Below are positions 46,676 through 56,768 of a stretch of 64,000 nucleotides of DNA, one piece after another. The translations under genes were made by a program, and so were the position numbers. Numbering within the stretch: the first letter of the stretch is position 1; the number at the start of each line of letters is the position of its first letter. Location of the stretch: NCBI GenBank assembly GCA_003255745.1, contig QKYL01000110.1, positions 121,857-185,856 on the forward strand, read 5' to 3'. Under the pieces are notes generated by a model. That model had not been told where the DNA came from. It was given only the letters and a program-made list of their open reading frames with translations, and searched no databases. The stretch is from Paracoccus saliphilus (GTDB taxonomy: Bacteria > Pseudomonadota > Alphaproteobacteria > Rhodobacterales > Rhodobacteraceae).

Positions 46676-47958
46676 CCATGGACCTGATCTTTGCCAATGC
46701 GCGCCTGATCGACCCCGAGACGCAAGAGGATGCCCCCGGCAGCCTGCGCGTCACCAACGGCCGCATCAGCGGCCGTGGTGCGCCCGACGAACCCGCGCCC
46801 GAAGGCGGCACCGTCATCGACTGCGGCGGGCGTGCGCTTGCCCCCGGCCTGATCGACTGGGGCGTCAAGATCGGCGAACCGGGCGAACGGCACAAGGAAA
46901 GCTTCCGCAGCGCGGGCCGCGCGGCTGCGGCGGGCGGGGTCACGACAATGATCGCCCGCCCCGACACGATCCCCCCCATCGACACGCCCGAGGCGCTGGA
47001 GTTCGTGGCCCGGCGCGCGTTGGACGCACCCGTCAACATCCACCACATGGCCGCCCTGACCAAGTCCCGCGAAGGCCGCGAGATGGTCGAGATCGGGTTC
47101 CTGACCGACCTTGGCGCGGTCGCCTTTACCGATGGCGTGCGCGTGGTTCGGGACACCAAGCTTCTGTCGCGCTGCATGACCTATGCGCGGGGCTTGGACG
47201 CGCTGATCGTGGGCCACCCGCAGGACCCCGGCCTGTCGCAGGGCGCCGCGGCGACCAGCGGCAAGTTCGCGTCGCTTTACGGGATTCCCTCGGTCTCGCC
47301 CATGGCCGAGGTCATTGGCCTGGACCGCGACCTGGCGCTGGTGGCGATGACCCGCTGCCGCTGGCATGCCGACCAGATCACCACCGCCGGCGCCCTGCCC
47401 GCCCTGGGCCGCGCCCGCCAGGCCGGGCTGGACATCACCGCCGGGATCTCGATCCACCACCTGACGCTGAACGAATTCGACGTTGGCGATTACCGCACCT
47501 TCTTCCGCTTTACCCCGCCGCTCCGGTCCGAGGATGACCGCCAGGCGATGGTGCAGGCGGTGGCCGATGGGCTGATCGACGTGATCGCCAGCTTCCACAC
47601 GCCGCAGGACGAGGAATCCAAGCGCCTGCCCTTCGAAGCGGCCGCCCCCGGCGCCGTCGGGCTGCAGACCCTGCTGCCGGCGGCGTTGCGGCTTTATCAT
47701 CAGGGCGGGCTGACCCTGCCGCAGCTGTGGCGGGCGATGTCGCTGAACCCGGCCCGGCGGATGAAGCTGCCCTCGGGCCGGCTGTCGACCGGGGCGCCCG
47801 CGGACCTGGTGCTGTTCGATCCCGACGCGCCCTTCCTGATGGACCGCTTCACGCTGCTGTCGAAATCCAAGAACACGCCTTTTGACGGCGCACGCATGCA
47901 GGGGCGCGTGCTGGGCACCTGGGTCGCGGGCCGCCGTGTCCACGGAGACGACGCATGA
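46672..47958 (+). CDS. pyrC: dihydroorotase-like protein (PyrC homologue lacking metal ligands)
   Basis: Amidohydrolase-fold protein coupled to pyrB by a four-base overlap. Length (428 residues) and overall pattern match dihydroorotase, but the catalytic sites are gone. The metal motif D-x-H-x-H after GLI is D62-W-G64-V-K66, with both histidines replaced, and the late catalytic Asp of the usual IATDHAP is Phe308 in [17 protein letters not shown] is kept. This is the non-catalytic PyrC type that, in pseudomonads and others, is needed to assemble active ATCase; an active PyrC should be elsewhere. The ATG at 46672 is preferred (ATG 46678 also possible). Confidence 0.9.
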   Translation: MTMDLIFANARLIDPETQEDAPGSLRVTNGRISGRGAPDEPAPEGGTVIDCGGRALAPGLIDWGVKIGEPGERHKESFRSAGRAAAAGGVTTMIARPDTIPPIDTPEALEFVARRALDAPVNIHHMAALTKSREGREMVEIGFLTDLGAVAFTDGVRVVRDTKLLSRCMTYARGLDALIVGHPQDPGLSQGAAATSGKFASLYGIPSVSPMAEVIGLDRDLALVAMTRCRWHADQITTAGALPALGRARQAGLDITAGISIHHLTLNEFDVGDYRTFFRFTPPLRSEDDRQAMVQAVADGLIDVIASFHTPQDEESKRLPFEAAAPGAVGLQTLLPAALRLYHQGGLTLPQLWRAMSLNPARRMKLPSGRLSTGAPADLVLFDPDAPFLMDRFTLLSKSKNTPFDGARMQGRVLGTWVAGRRVHGDDA

Positions 47959-48542
47959 GCCTGATCCTCTGGACGCTGTTCGGCTATCTGCTGGGCTCGG
48001 TGCCGTTCGGCCTGGTGATCGCCCGTGCGGCGGGACTGGGCGACCTGCGCAAGATCGGCTCGGGGAATATCGGGGCAACCAACGTGCTGCGGACCGGCAA
48101 CAAGCCGGCCGCGCTGGCCACGCTGCTGCTGGATTCGGGCAAGGGCGCCATCGCGGTCCTGATCGCCCGCCAGTTCGGGGGCGAGGCCGCGGCTATCCTG
48201 GCGGGCGGCGCGGCCTTTCTGGGCCATTGCTTCCCGGTCTGGTTGGGCTTCAAGGGCGGCAAGGGGGTCGCGACCTTCCTGGGTACGCTGCTGGCGCTGC
48301 ACTGGCCGCTTGGCCTGATCGCCTGCGCCACCTGGGGGCTGACCGCGCTGGTCAGCCGCATCAGCAGCCTCAGCGCGCTGCTGGCCGCCGCCCTTGCCCC
48401 GGTCTTTGCCTGGGGCATGGGCCGGCCTGACATTGCGGCGGTGGCGGCCTTCATGGCGGTGCTGATCTTCATCCGGCACCACGCGAACATCAGCCGCCTT
48501 CTGGCGGGCACCGAACCGCGCATCGGGCGCAGACAGGCCTAG
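47955..48542 (+). CDS. plsY: acyl-phosphate glycerol-3-phosphate acyltransferase
   Basis: Inner-membrane enzyme that transfers acyl groups from acyl phosphate to glycerol-3-phosphate, the first step of phospholipid synthesis. The 195-residue product has five to seven TM helices and the three PlsY motifs: [30 protein letters not shown] and [15 protein letters not shown]. The start overlaps the pyrC-like stop by four bases. Confidence 0.95.
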   Translation: MSLILWTLFGYLLGSVPFGLVIARAAGLGDLRKIGSGNIGATNVLRTGNKPAALATLLLDSGKGAIAVLIARQFGGEAAAILAGGAAFLGHCFPVWLGFKGGKGVATFLGTLLALHWPLGLIACATWGLTALVSRISSLSALLAAALAPVFAWGMGRPDIAAVAAFMAVLIFIRHHANISRLLAGTEPRIGRRQA

Positions 48543-48943
48543 CGTTCGGCGACCAGGATACGGCGCGAGGGGCGTGAGGGGGCCACTGCGGCGCCCCGCA
48601 GCCCGTTGGAGGTAAAAGGCCCCTGCATCTCGGGCTGGGGCGCGGCGGGTGCCGGGGTCTCATCCTCATCCGGCAGGAACTCGGCCAGCGCCTCGGGCGC
48701 GGACAGGCGCCGCAGCGCCTCCACCCCGCGCCGGGCCGAAACGGCGATCGAGATCAGGGCAAGGCAAGCCCCCGCCAGCAGGATCAGGACCGCCAGCCCC
48801 AGCAGGGCCAGAAAGATCGGCATTGGCGGCACGCCCTCGGCCTGCCGCACCAAGGTCACCACCGCGCCCAGCACGGCCAGCACACCCAAGCCAAAGACGA
48901 CCGCGACCAGCCGCCCGACCCACTGCATCACATCCCCACGCAT
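48539..48943 (-). CDS. conserved membrane protein, unknown function
   Basis: 134 residues with two adjacent TM helices ([25 protein letters not shown] and [24 protein letters not shown]), a short coiled region ([22 protein letters not shown]) and a Pro/Ala-rich cytosolic tail. The ATG at 48943 has GGGGAC upstream; longer starts at 48958 and 48979 are less likely. 3' end overlaps plsY by four bases. No family recognised. Confidence 0.65.
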   Translation of the reverse strand: MRGDVMQWVGRLVAVVFGLGVLAVLGAVVTLVRQAEGVPPMPIFLALLGLAVLILLAGACLALISIAVSARRGVEALRRLSAPEALAEFLPDEDETPAPAAPQPEMQGPFTSNGLRGAAVAPSRPSRRILVAER

Positions 48944-49052
48944 GATTTGTCCCCGCATGTTTTGCGCGTGGGGTGCCACCAGAAGCGCCCCGGATCAAGC
49001 ACTGCATCCTCACCTTCGCGTGCGGCCCCCCATAAAGGGAGGCCCGCCTGGA

Positions 49053-50423
49053 TCAATAGGAATACTCGTCATAGATGCGGTTCAGATCGCCACCCCAAGA
49101 GCCGTGGTATTTCTCCAGCAGCTCGTCCGCCGGGACTTTGCCGCTGTCCACGCTTTCCTTCAGCGCATTCAGGAAGTGCGTCTCGTCCGGGACCAGCCCA
49201 TCATTGCCCGACCGGCCCCGCGCCTTCAGCCCGCCTTCGGCGATCGCCAGCACCTCGCGCGCCAGGTCGTGCATCCTGACACCGCCCGCCTGCGCCTGCA
49301 GCCCGTCGCGGCCCGCCGCGATGCGCAGACCTTCGCGCGTCTCCGCGTCCCAGCCCTTGACCAGATCCCAGGCCGCATCCAGCGCGCCCTGGTCATAGGT
49401 CAGCCCGACCCACAGGGCCGGCAGCGCGCACAGACGCCGCCACGGACCACCATCGGCACCGCGCATCTCGATGTACTTCTTGACGCGGGCTTCCGGAAAA
49501 ACGGTGGTCATGTGGTCGGCCCAGTCCGACAGTGTCGGCACCTCGCCCGGCAGGGCAGGCAGGCGACCATCCAGAAAATCCTTGAAGCTCTGGCCCAGGG
49601 CGTCGATGTATTTCCCGTCGCGATAAACGAAATACATCGGCACGTTCAGGACGTAATCGACCCAAGCCTCATAGCCGAACCCGTCTTCGAAAACGAAGGG
49701 CAGCATGCCGGTCCGCGCCGCATCCAGGTTCTGCCAGATATGCGCGCGCCAGGACTTCATCCCGTTGGGCTTGTTGTCCAGGAAGGGAGAATTGGCGAAC
49801 AGTGCGGTGGCTACCGGTTGCAGCGCCAGCGCCACGCGCATCTTTTGGACCATGTCAGCTTCGCTGGCGAAATCCAGGTTCACCTGCACCGTGCAGGTCC
49901 GGTACATCATCTGCGTACCAAGCGTGCCCACCCGGCCCATGTAATCGGTCATCAGCCGATAGCGCCCCTTGGGCATCATCGGCATGTCGTCCTGACCCCA
50001 GATGGGGGCGGCGCCCAGTCCGATGAAGCCCGCGCCGATGTCCTTGGCCACGGCCTCGACCTCGGCCAGATGCTGGTTCACCTCGTTGCAGGTCTGGTGG
50101 ATCGTCTCCAGCGGCGCGCCGGACAGTTCCAGCTGGCCGCCGGGCTCCAGGCTGACATTGGCCCCGTCACGCTCCAGCCCGATCAGCTTGCCGGCTTCCA
50201 GGACGGGGGACCAGTTGAACCGGTCGCGAAGCCCCTCCAGCATCGCGGTGATCGAGGCCGGCCCCTCGTAGGGCAGCGGCATGCGGTGGGCCAGGTCATA
50301 GCCGAACTTTTCGTGCTCGGTGCCGATGCGCCAGTCCGCCTTGGGCTTTTCGCCGCTGGCAATATATTCGGCAAGCTGGTCGCGATTCTCGATGGGGCCT
50401 CCGCCCTGCTGGGGTATGGACAT
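49053..50423 (-). CDS. gshA: glutamate--cysteine ligase
   Basis: First step of glutathione synthesis, ATP-dependent ligation of glutamate and cysteine. The 456-residue product is the plant/alphaproteobacterial GCL type: RIGTEHEKFGYDLA near residue 33, SLEPGGQLELSGAPLETIHQT, GLGAAPIWGQDDMPMMPKGRY, MYRTCTVQVNLDF, the DGFGYEAWVDYVLNVPMYF segment and VKKYIEMRGADGGPW. The start MSIPQQGGGP at 50423 is typical. YghU (18054-18917) uses glutathione, so the pathway fits the window. Confidence 0.93.
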   Translation of the reverse strand: MSIPQQGGGPIENRDQLAEYIASGEKPKADWRIGTEHEKFGYDLAHRMPLPYEGPASITAMLEGLRDRFNWSPVLEAGKLIGLERDGANVSLEPGGQLELSGAPLETIHQTCNEVNQHLAEVEAVAKDIGAGFIGLGAAPIWGQDDMPMMPKGRYRLMTDYMGRVGTLGTQMMYRTCTVQVNLDFASEADMVQKMRVALALQPVATALFANSPFLDNKPNGMKSWRAHIWQNLDAARTGMLPFVFEDGFGYEAWVDYVLNVPMYFVYRDGKYIDALGQSFKDFLDGRLPALPGEVPTLSDWADHMTTVFPEARVKKYIEMRGADGGPWRRLCALPALWVGLTYDQGALDAAWDLVKGWDAETREGLRIAAGRDGLQAQAGGVRMHDLAREVLAIAEGGLKARGRSGNDGLVPDETHFLNALKESVDSGKVPADELLEKYHGSWGGDLNRIYDEYSY

Positions 50424-50492
50424 GCGGTCGAGGCCTCTCAAGGTTTCAAGTCGATCACAGGTGGCAAGGCCGGCCAGCCGAGTCAAGCCGCC

Positions 50493-50999
50493 TCAGCCCT
50501 GTCTCCGCCAAACGGTGCGAATGGCGTCACGCTGATCCGCCACATGCGCCAGCGCCGCCGAGACGGCCCGCATGTCAAGCCCCGGCAGGGCGGTGAAGGC
50601 GTCGGCCAGCGCCTCGGCCCCGGCGGCATCGGCGGGAACCAGCAGCGCCTCGCCCGTGTGGCTGCGCAGTCGCCAATGGGCGCGGGCGCGCACGCGCAGC
50701 AGGCGGATCTCGGTCAGGTCACGCAGGGCGATCTCTCCACCCAGTTCGGTGGCGCCGTAATATCGGATCGCCCCCTCGACCACCTCGACGACGCCGGGCG
50801 CGGCCACGGGGCGGCGGAAGGCACCGCGCCGCAGCGCGCCTAGGGCCAGCGCCGCCCCGACCAAAGCCACGGCACCGCCAACCAAGGCCAGGAACCAGCC
50901 GCCGCGAAAGGCCAGCCACAGGCCGAGGCCCGTCAGGCCGACGAAGACAATGAGTTCGGCATGTCGACCAAAGCTTTGGCGCAGTTCAGGGCGGATCAT
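50493..50999 (-). CDS. membrane protein with C-terminal PH-like region, unknown function
   Basis: 168 residues: two N-terminal TM helices (LIVFVGLTGLGLWLAFRGGWF and LALVGGAVALVGAALALGAL), then a soluble part (about 65-168) with strands VVEVVEGAIRYYGATELGGEIALRDL split by turns, reminiscent of small bacterial PH-domain membrane proteins. Upstream of gshA, downstream of moaE on the same strand. Function unknown. Confidence 0.65.
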   Translation of the reverse strand: MIRPELRQSFGRHAELIVFVGLTGLGLWLAFRGGWFLALVGGAVALVGAALALGALRRGAFRRPVAAPGVVEVVEGAIRYYGATELGGEIALRDLTEIRLLRVRARAHWRLRSHTGEALLVPADAAGAEALADAFTALPGLDMRAVSAALAHVADQRDAIRTVWRRQG

Positions 51000-51036
51000 C
51001 GGGCAACCCCGACGGGCGCCCGGGCGCAGGACCGGC

Positions 51037-51471
51037 CTACCACCGCAACAACGCGTCCTCGTCGCTGTTCTTGGCCTGAACCCAGGTGGCGCTGCCGTCG
51101 CGGGCGATCTCCTGCTTCCAGAAAGGGGCGCGGGATTTCAGCCAGTCCATCAGATAGTCGGCGCCCTCGAAGGCGGCGCGGCGGTGACGGGCGGCGGTGG
51201 CGACCATCATGATCGGCGCCCCGACTTCGATCCGTCCGTGACGGTGGATGATGCGCCAATCGCTCAGTTGAAAGCGGCGGGCAGCCTCGGCGCCATAATC
51301 GCTCAGCGCGCGTTCGGTCATGCCGGGGTAATGTTCGATCTGCAGCGCCGCCATCAGGCCGGTGTCGTCCCGCACGAGGCCGGTGAAGGTCACCACCGCG
51401 CCGGCCCCGGTGCCAAAGCCGGACAGCTCGGCCGCAAGATCGAAGGGTTCGGCCTGGACACGCGCCGACAT
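51037..51471 (-). CDS. moaE: molybdopterin synthase catalytic subunit
   Basis: Large subunit of molybdopterin synthase, which with MoaD converts precursor Z to molybdopterin. The 144-residue product has GAVVTFTGLVRD, IEHYPGMTERALS, IIHRHGRIEVGAPIMMVATAARHRRAAF and the catalytic KSRAPFWKQE lysines. It lies three bases after moaD. Confidence 0.95.
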   Translation of the reverse strand: MSARVQAEPFDLAAELSGFGTGAGAVVTFTGLVRDDTGLMAALQIEHYPGMTERALSDYGAEAARRFQLSDWRIIHRHGRIEVGAPIMMVATAARHRRAAFEGADYLMDWLKSRAPFWKQEIARDGSATWVQAKNSDEDALLRW

Positions 51472-51474
51472 GGA

Positions 51475-51726
51475 TCAGCCGCCCGTCATGGGCGGAAAGA
51501 ACGCGACCTCGCGCACCCCCGCAAGCGGCGCGTCCAGATCGGCCAGTTGCTGGTCCACCGCGCAGCGCAGGGTGCCCAGATCGGCGAAGGCCGCCGCATG
51601 ACCATCTGAACGGGCAACCAGTTGCGACACCAGGTCGCGCACCGTCGCGGCATCGGTGGACACGGTTTCCCGCGGCTGGCCCACGCGTTCGCGCAGCCAG
51701 GCGAAATAGAGGATCTCAAGGGTCAC
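51475..51726 (-). CDS. moaD: molybdopterin synthase sulfur carrier subunit
   Basis: Ubiquitin-fold sulfur carrier whose C-terminal glycine is thiocarboxylated. 83 residues, starting TLEILYFAWLRERVG and ending PPMTGG with the required Gly-Gly. It overlaps pgsA by 11 bases and precedes moaE. Confidence 0.95.
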   Translation of the reverse strand: MTLEILYFAWLRERVGQPRETVSTDAATVRDLVSQLVARSDGHAAAFADLGTLRCAVDQQLADLDAPLAGVREVAFFPPMTGG

Positions 51727-52348
51727 GCGGCGGCTCCTTCAGATAGGGCAGCGCCTTGATGAAATAATCCCACCCCGTCACGGCGGTCAGCACCGCGGCC
51801 AGCCAGATCAGGACCAACCCTGCATGGGTGGCCAGCGCCGCCCAGCTGCCCGACCAGACCAGGCCGGTTTCGCCCACGCGGGGCGGCCGGCCGTCGGTGA
51901 CATAGGCCAAGCCCGTGCCAAGGAACAGCACCGCGATGGCGACCATCTGCAGCGTCGTCTTCCATTTGGCCAGCTTGGTGACCGCCAGGGTGCGCGACTT
52001 GTCGCCCAGGAATTCCCGCAGGCCAGAGACAAAGACCTCGCGGAACAGGATCACCGTCACCGGCAGGATCAGCCAGGGGTTCATGCCCGAATAGCCGGTG
52101 ATAACGACCAGCGCGATCACCACCATCGCCTTGTCGGCGATCGGGTCCATCGCGGCGCCAAAGCGGCTTTCCTGCTTCCAGGCGCGTGCCAGGTAGCCGT
52201 CGAACCAGTCCGTCACCGCCGCCAGCATGAACAGCGTCAGCGCCGCCCAGTCAGCCCAGGGCCGATGAAAATACAGAAACATCAGCGGGACGGCAGGTGC
52301 CGCCAAAAGCCGAAGCAGGGTCAGGATATTGGGCAGGTTCCAGCGCAT
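51716..52348 (-). CDS. pgsA: CDP-diacylglycerol--glycerol-3-phosphate 3-phosphatidyltransferase
   Basis: Inner-membrane enzyme making phosphatidylglycerol phosphate. The 210-residue product starts NLPNILTLLRLLAAP and holds the CDP-alcohol phosphotransferase motif spread over VTDWFDGYLAR and SRFGAAMDPIADK, plus several TM helices. It is the first gene of pgsA-moaD-moaE; uvrC-pgsA-moaD-moaE order is common in alphaproteobacteria and is kept here, with one small gene between uvrC and pgsA. Confidence 0.95.
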   Translation of the reverse strand: MRWNLPNILTLLRLLAAPAVPLMFLYFHRPWADWAALTLFMLAAVTDWFDGYLARAWKQESRFGAAMDPIADKAMVVIALVVITGYSGMNPWLILPVTVILFREVFVSGLREFLGDKSRTLAVTKLAKWKTTLQMVAIAVLFLGTGLAYVTDGRPPRVGETGLVWSGSWAALATHAGLVLIWLAAVLTAVTGWDYFIKALPYLKEPPRDP

Positions 52349-52420
52349 GCAGGTACGCTAGTCGGTGCTGCGCCGGTTGGAAAGGGGCAAGGCGCCATGC
52401 CCCCTGCCCCGGCCAAGGCG

Positions 52421-52804
52421 TCAAGCCGCCTTGTTGGTGTTGTCGTCCAGATCAAAACGCTGCTGCCCGATCGTCAGGTGCAGGGCCTTGATGCGCGTCT
52501 CGCCCAGAAAATGCGTTGGGCGGCCGGTAACCCGCACCGCATCGCCCGGCAGCAGGGCCAGCCCCTCCAGCCCGATGGCGCGGTTGCGGGCATGGCTGCC
52601 CAGTTCGATGGTCCAGTTCATCCCGTCGGGCGCCCGGACCTGCAGCGTCGGATCGCTGCCCTTGATGTTGATGTCGGTGATGGTTGCGTCAAGGCAGGTC
52701 AGGTCGTCGTCATCCAGTGGCATTGGCATTGCGGCATCGGCATCGTGGGGCGCGCGCAGAACGGCGCGATACGCGAGCGGTCCGAAGAACCCGGCAAAGG
52801 GCAT
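52421..52804 (-). CDS. small OB-fold-like protein (DUF6152-like), unknown function
   Basis: 127 residues. The central part (LDATITDINIKGSDPTLQVR, WTIELGSHARNRAIGLEGLALLPGDAVRVTGRP) resembles small beta-barrel proteins of the DUF6152 type. A perfect AAGGAGG six bases before the ATG at 52804 decides the start against an upstream ATG at 52822. It lies between uvrC and pgsA on the same strand. No signal peptide seen. Confidence 0.7.
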   Translation of the reverse strand: MPFAGFFGPLAYRAVLRAPHDADAAMPMPLDDDDLTCLDATITDINIKGSDPTLQVRAPDGMNWTIELGSHARNRAIGLEGLALLPGDAVRVTGRPTHFLGETRIKALHLTIGQQRFDLDDNTNKAA

Positions 52805-52908
52805 GGCAGCCTCCTTTGTCATCTGCGAGGAAGATCGAAGCCTAACTCGAATCGCCCGCGTCAGGGCGGTATGTTCCTACCGGACCACCGAACCCTTGCT
52901 TTTGCCGC

Positions 52909-54759
52909 TCATCCTTTCGGATGAAAATGGTCATGTACCTTCTGCGCCATTGCGGCCGATATGCCCTCGACCGCCTGCAGATCGGGCAATCCGGCGCGGC
53001 TGACGGCCTTTGCGCTGCCGAAATGCGTCAGCAGTGCCCGCTTGCGCGCGGCGCCGATGCCCGCAATCTCGTCCAGGGGGTTCGACATCTGTGCCTTGGC
53101 GCGTTTGGCCCGGTGGGTGCCGATGGCCCACCGGTGCGCCTCGTCGCGCAGGCGCTGGACGAAGTACAGGACCGGATCGTTCATGCGCAGCGCAAAGGGA
53201 CGGCGGCCGGGGCGGTGGAACTCCTCCTTGCCGTGGTCGCGGTCTTGGCCCTTGGCGACCCCGATCATCGGGATGTCCTCGACCCCCAGCTCGGCCATGA
53301 TTTCTTCCACGGCCGACACCTGCCCTGCGCCGCCGTCAATCAGCAGAAGGTCCGGCCACGCCTCGGTCTGGCGGTCTGGGTCCTCTTTCAGCAGGCGGGT
53401 GAAGCGGCGGGTCAGCACCTCCTTCATCATGCCGAAGTCGTCGCCCGGCGTGATCTCGGTCCCCTTGATGTTGAACTTGCGGTACTGGTTCTTGATCCAG
53501 CCGTCCGGCCCCGCCACGATCATGCCGCCCACCGCGTTGGTGCCCATGATGTGGCTGTTGTCATAAACCTCGATCCGGCGCGGGGGGGCGGGCAATTCAA
53601 AGGCCTCGGCCAGCCCCTCCAGCAGGCGCAGCTGGGTCGCGCTTTCCGACATCCGGCGCGCCAGGCTTTCGCGCGCATTGCGCAAGGCGTTGGTTACCAG
53701 GTCGGACTTTTCGCCCCGCAGTGGCACGGCCACTTCGACCTTGCGGTGGGCGCGTTCGGACAGGACCTCGGCGGTCAGGTCCGGGTCCTCGGGCGGGTGC
53801 GACAGCAGGATCTGCCGCGGCGGCGGCTTGTCATCATAGAATTGCAGCAGAAAGGCCTGCATGACCTCGTCCGGGCTCTCGGCCCCGCCAAGGCGCGGAT
53901 AGAAGTCGCGGTTGCCCCAGCTTTGGTTGCCGCGGATGAAGAAGACCTGCACGCACGCCTGGCCGCTTTCCATGTGCAACGCCACGATATCGGCCTCGGC
54001 CACGCCCTTGGGGTTGATGGCCTGCACGGACTGAACGGCGGTCAGCGCCTTGATCCGGTCGCGCAGCGCGGCGGCGCGTTCGTATTCCATGTTCTCGGCC
54101 GCCTTGGCCATTTCGGCTGCCAGATTGGACTGGATCGTCGTCGTCTTGCCCTGCAGAAAGCGTTCGGCATCGCTGACCAGCGCGCCATAATCCTGCTCGC
54201 TGATCCGGCCCACGCAGGGCGCGCTGCACCGCTTGATCTGGAACAGCAGGCAGGGGCGCGTGCGGCTTTCAAACGTGCTGTCGGTGCAGTTCCTCAGCAG
54301 GAAGACGCGCTGCAACTGCGTCAACGTACGGTTCACCGCGCCTGCGCTGGCAAAAGGGCCGTAATAGTCGCCCTTTTCCGATTTCGCTCCGCGATGCTTC
54401 TTGATCTGCGGAAAGCCGTGGGACTTGGCCACCAGGATGTTCGGAAAGGATTTGTCGTCGCGCAGCAGCACGTTATAGCGCGGCTTCAACTGCTTGATCA
54501 GGTTCTGCTCCAGCAGCAGCGCCTCGGTTTCCGTGTTCGTCGTCAGGAACATCATGCTGGCCGTCTCGCGGATCATCCGCGCGATGCGGCCCGAATGGCC
54601 CGAGGGCCGGGCATAATTCGACACCCGCGCCTTCAGGTCGCGGGCCTTGCCGACATAAAGCACCTCTTGCTGGGCGTTCAGCATCCGGTAGACGCCGGGG
54701 CTGCCGTCAAGCGTGCGAAGGTAATCCTGGATCAGCGCGTGGCCGGTTTTATGGGTCAT
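52909..54759 (-). CDS. uvrC: excinuclease ABC subunit C
   Basis: Nuclease of nucleotide excision repair; makes both incisions beside lesions in the UvrB-DNA complex. The 616-residue product has the GIY-YIG domain ([23 protein letters not shown]...), the zinc-like cysteines around [14 protein letters not shown], the UVR motif [20 protein letters not shown], the RNase H-like C-terminal nuclease ([26 protein letters not shown]) and tandem HhH at the end ([28 protein letters not shown]). Start at [10 protein letters not shown]. No LexA box upstream. Confidence 0.96.
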   Translation of the reverse strand: MTHKTGHALIQDYLRTLDGSPGVYRMLNAQQEVLYVGKARDLKARVSNYARPSGHSGRIARMIRETASMMFLTTNTETEALLLEQNLIKQLKPRYNVLLRDDKSFPNILVAKSHGFPQIKKHRGAKSEKGDYYGPFASAGAVNRTLTQLQRVFLLRNCTDSTFESRTRPCLLFQIKRCSAPCVGRISEQDYGALVSDAERFLQGKTTTIQSNLAAEMAKAAENMEYERAAALRDRIKALTAVQSVQAINPKGVAEADIVALHMESGQACVQVFFIRGNQSWGNRDFYPRLGGAESPDEVMQAFLLQFYDDKPPPRQILLSHPPEDPDLTAEVLSERAHRKVEVAVPLRGEKSDLVTNALRNARESLARRMSESATQLRLLEGLAEAFELPAPPRRIEVYDNSHIMGTNAVGGMIVAGPDGWIKNQYRKFNIKGTEITPGDDFGMMKEVLTRRFTRLLKEDPDRQTEAWPDLLLIDGGAGQVSAVEEIMAELGVEDIPMIGVAKGQDRDHGKEEFHRPGRRPFALRMNDPVLYFVQRLRDEAHRWAIGTHRAKRAKAQMSNPLDEIAGIGAARKRALLTHFGSAKAVSRAGLPDLQAVEGISAAMAQKVHDHFHPKG

Positions 54760-55059
54760 GATGTCAGACTGGTGATTCTGGGGCCCGCTGCAAGTTCCGG
54801 AACCCGAGTGCAAGCAGGAAGCTTTCCACGGAATCTGTGGACAACTCTGTGGGCGAGCTGTGAGGATGGATCGAAGGGACCAGCAATCGTTACACCTTCG
54901 TGAACTTGCCGATAAATTAGGCAGTTTTCAACCCAACTGATATCATTGGAAAATTTTATCCCCCACCCTGCGGCAGGGGAAAAAGCATGAAGATTCCAAG
55001 ACATAGGCCCAGTCCCCCGACCCAAGTGGACAAAATGTGGCCACAGGTCCGGATCGGGC
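54760..55059. other. 300-base AT-rich spacer between uvrC and the SDR gene
   Basis: No convincing gene. 54890-54960 is markedly AT-rich for this genome (GATAAATTAGGCAG, GATATCATTGG, AAAATTTTATC). It probably holds the uvrC promoter. TGTGGACAA at 54836-54844 and GTGGACAAA at 55026-55034 resemble DnaA boxes, and TGTGGCCACA at 55036-55045 is a palindrome. Confidence 0.4.
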
Positions 55060-55839
55060 CTATTCCGGGCCCTGAACATCCGGTGTCCGCCAGCCCAGGT
55101 GCTGTCCTCCGTCGACGCAGATCAGCTGCCCGGTGACCGCCCGCGCCTCCAGCAGATAGACCAGCGCCTGCGTGATCCCCTGCGGGTCGGCGCCGCGGTT
55201 CAAAACCGTGCCGGCACGCTGGCCCGCGAAATGCGCGGGCGATTGGCGGGCGCCGATCATGGTGGGGCCGGGCCCGATGGCATTGACGCGGATATCGGGC
55301 GCCAAGGCCTGCGCGGCGGTCCGGGTCAGCGACCACAACCCCGCCTTGGCGATGGAATAGGTCATGAACTCGGGCGTGGGCTTCAAAACCCGCTGATCGA
55401 CCATGTTGATGACCACAGCCTGAGCCTGCGGCTCTCCATTCTCGTCGGGAACGGCCTTGGGGGCCTGCGCCGCGAAGGCTTGGATCAACTGGAAGGGCGC
55501 GCGCAGGTTCGAGCCGATGTGGCGGTCCCAGCCCTCCATTGTGGCGCTATGAATATTGTCATAGTCGAAGATCGAGGCGTTGTTCACCAGCACCGTCAGC
55601 GGCCCCATGGCCTGCGCCACGTCGGGAACCAGGCGCGCCGTCGCCTCGGGGTCCAGAAGATCGGTTTGGAAGGTCTGGGCCCGCACGCCCAGGGCGCGCG
55701 CCTCGGCGGCGGTGTTCTGGGCTTCGGTTTCGGACCCGGCATAGTGGATGGCCACGTCATGGCCATGCCGCGCCAGCTCCAGCGCCATGGCGCGGCCCAG
55801 CCTGCGGGCGGCGCCGGTGACAAGCGCGACGCCTTTCAC
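55060..55839 (-). CDS. SDR-family oxidoreductase (pteridine reductase/FolM-like)
   Basis: Short-chain dehydrogenase of 259 residues: NADPH motif ALVTGAARRLGRAMA with an Arg pair suited to NADP, the NNAS motif in VLVNNASIFDYD, and catalytic YSIAK in FMTYSIAKAGLWSL; the active-site Ser is replaced in the NMVDQRV segment. The TGAARRLG type and missing classical Ser fit pteridine/dihydromonapterin reductases, but this is tentative. GTG start at 55839 inside the stop of the CaCA antiporter gene (GTGA), so it is the last gene of the sppA operon. Confidence 0.85.
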   Translation of the reverse strand: MKGVALVTGAARRLGRAMALELARHGHDVAIHYAGSETEAQNTAAEARALGVRAQTFQTDLLDPEATARLVPDVAQAMGPLTVLVNNASIFDYDNIHSATMEGWDRHIGSNLRAPFQLIQAFAAQAPKAVPDENGEPQAQAVVINMVDQRVLKPTPEFMTYSIAKAGLWSLTRTAAQALAPDIRVNAIGPGPTMIGARQSPAHFAGQRAGTVLNRGADPQGITQALVYLLEARAVTGQLICVDGGQHLGWRTPDVQGPE

Positions 55840-56768
55840 AGCAGCACCCAAGCATAGGCCGCATAGCCCGCCAGAAGAACCCCACCCACCGGACGCGTGA
55901 GGCTGATGCCGCGGAACAGGAAGGGCGCCAGCAGCAGCGACGTGGCCAGCATCACCCACAGGTCCAGGCGCAGCATCTCGGGCGGGATTGGCAGGGGCGA
56001 CACGATGGAGGTGATCCCGAGGATCGCCAGAATGTTGAAGATGTTCGACCCCACCACGTTGCCAAGCGCCATGTCCGCTCGCCCCCGCATGGCCGAGGCG
56101 ACCGAAGCCGCCAGTTCCGGCAGCGAGGTTCCAACCGCAACCAGCGTCAGCCCGATGACCACCTCGCTGATGCCGAAGACGCGCGCGATGTCGGTGGCGC
56201 CGCCCACCAGAAGGTTCGCACCGATGGGCAGCGCGATCAGGCCGCCGGCAAGCCACAGCACGATCTTGCTCCAGGTGGCGCCCAGTTCCGCGCCCTCGAT
56301 CTCGGCCGCATCCGCCCGGCCGGTGGACAGCTGGCGCCACAGAACCGCGCCCAGGGCCAGCAGCAGGATGACACCCTCCAGCCGGCCGATCTCTCCGGTA
56401 AAAGCCAGGACGATCAGCAGGATCGAGGCGCCGATCATCATCGCCCAGCTTTCGCGCAAATCATGGCCCTTGGTGACGATGACCGAAACCAGCGCGGTAA
56501 AGCCCAGGATCACCAGTACGTTCGCGATGTTCGAGCCGACGACGTTGCCCATGGCAATGGCGCTGGACCCCTTCAGCGCGGCCGACAGCGACACGATCAG
56601 TTCGGGCGCCGAGGTGCCGAAGGCCACCACGGTCAGGCCCACGACCAGGGGCGTCATGCCGAGGCGCAGGGCCAGGTTGACGGCCCCCTTCACCAGCAGG
56701 TCGCCGCCCAGAACAAGCAGGGCCAACCCGCCCAGCACAAGCAATATGTCAACGATCACGTCGTCCAA
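55836..56768 (-). CDS. calcium/sodium antiporter (CaCA family)
   Basis: Inner-membrane cation antiporter of the YrbG type. 310 residues, ten TM helices in two inverted repeats, each carrying the alpha motif: GLTVVAFGTSAPELIVSLSAALKG with GNVVGSNIANVLVILG, and GLTLVAVGTSLPELAASVASAMRG with GNVVGSNIFNILAILG. The start is uncertain: TTG 56768 as given, or GTG 56759, which has GGGGA nine bases upstream. The N-terminal codons overlap the end of the 39-aa gene. Confidence 0.93.
   Translation of the reverse strand: MDDVIVDILLVLGGLALLVLGGDLLVKGAVNLALRLGMTPLVVGLTVVAFGTSAPELIVSLSAALKGSSAIAMGNVVGSNIANVLVILGFTALVSVIVTKGHDLRESWAMMIGASILLIVLAFTGEIGRLEGVILLLALGAVLWRQLSTGRADAAEIEGAELGATWSKIVLWLAGGLIALPIGANLLVGGATDIARVFGISEVVIGLTLVAVGTSLPELAASVASAMRGRADMALGNVVGSNIFNILAILGITSIVSPLPIPPEMLRLDLWVMLATSLLLAPFLFRGISLTRPVGGVLLAGYAAYAWVLL

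Noticed and set aside
54781..54820. LexA box before uvrC (GTTCCGGAAC)
   Set aside because: It is a 10-bp palindrome, not GTTC-N7-GTTC, and there is no second GTTC at the required spacing.
54836..55045. Replication origin suggested by AT-rich DNA with DnaA-like 9-mers
   Set aside because: Only two imperfect boxes, no cluster, and no dnaA, parAB or repABC gene nearby.
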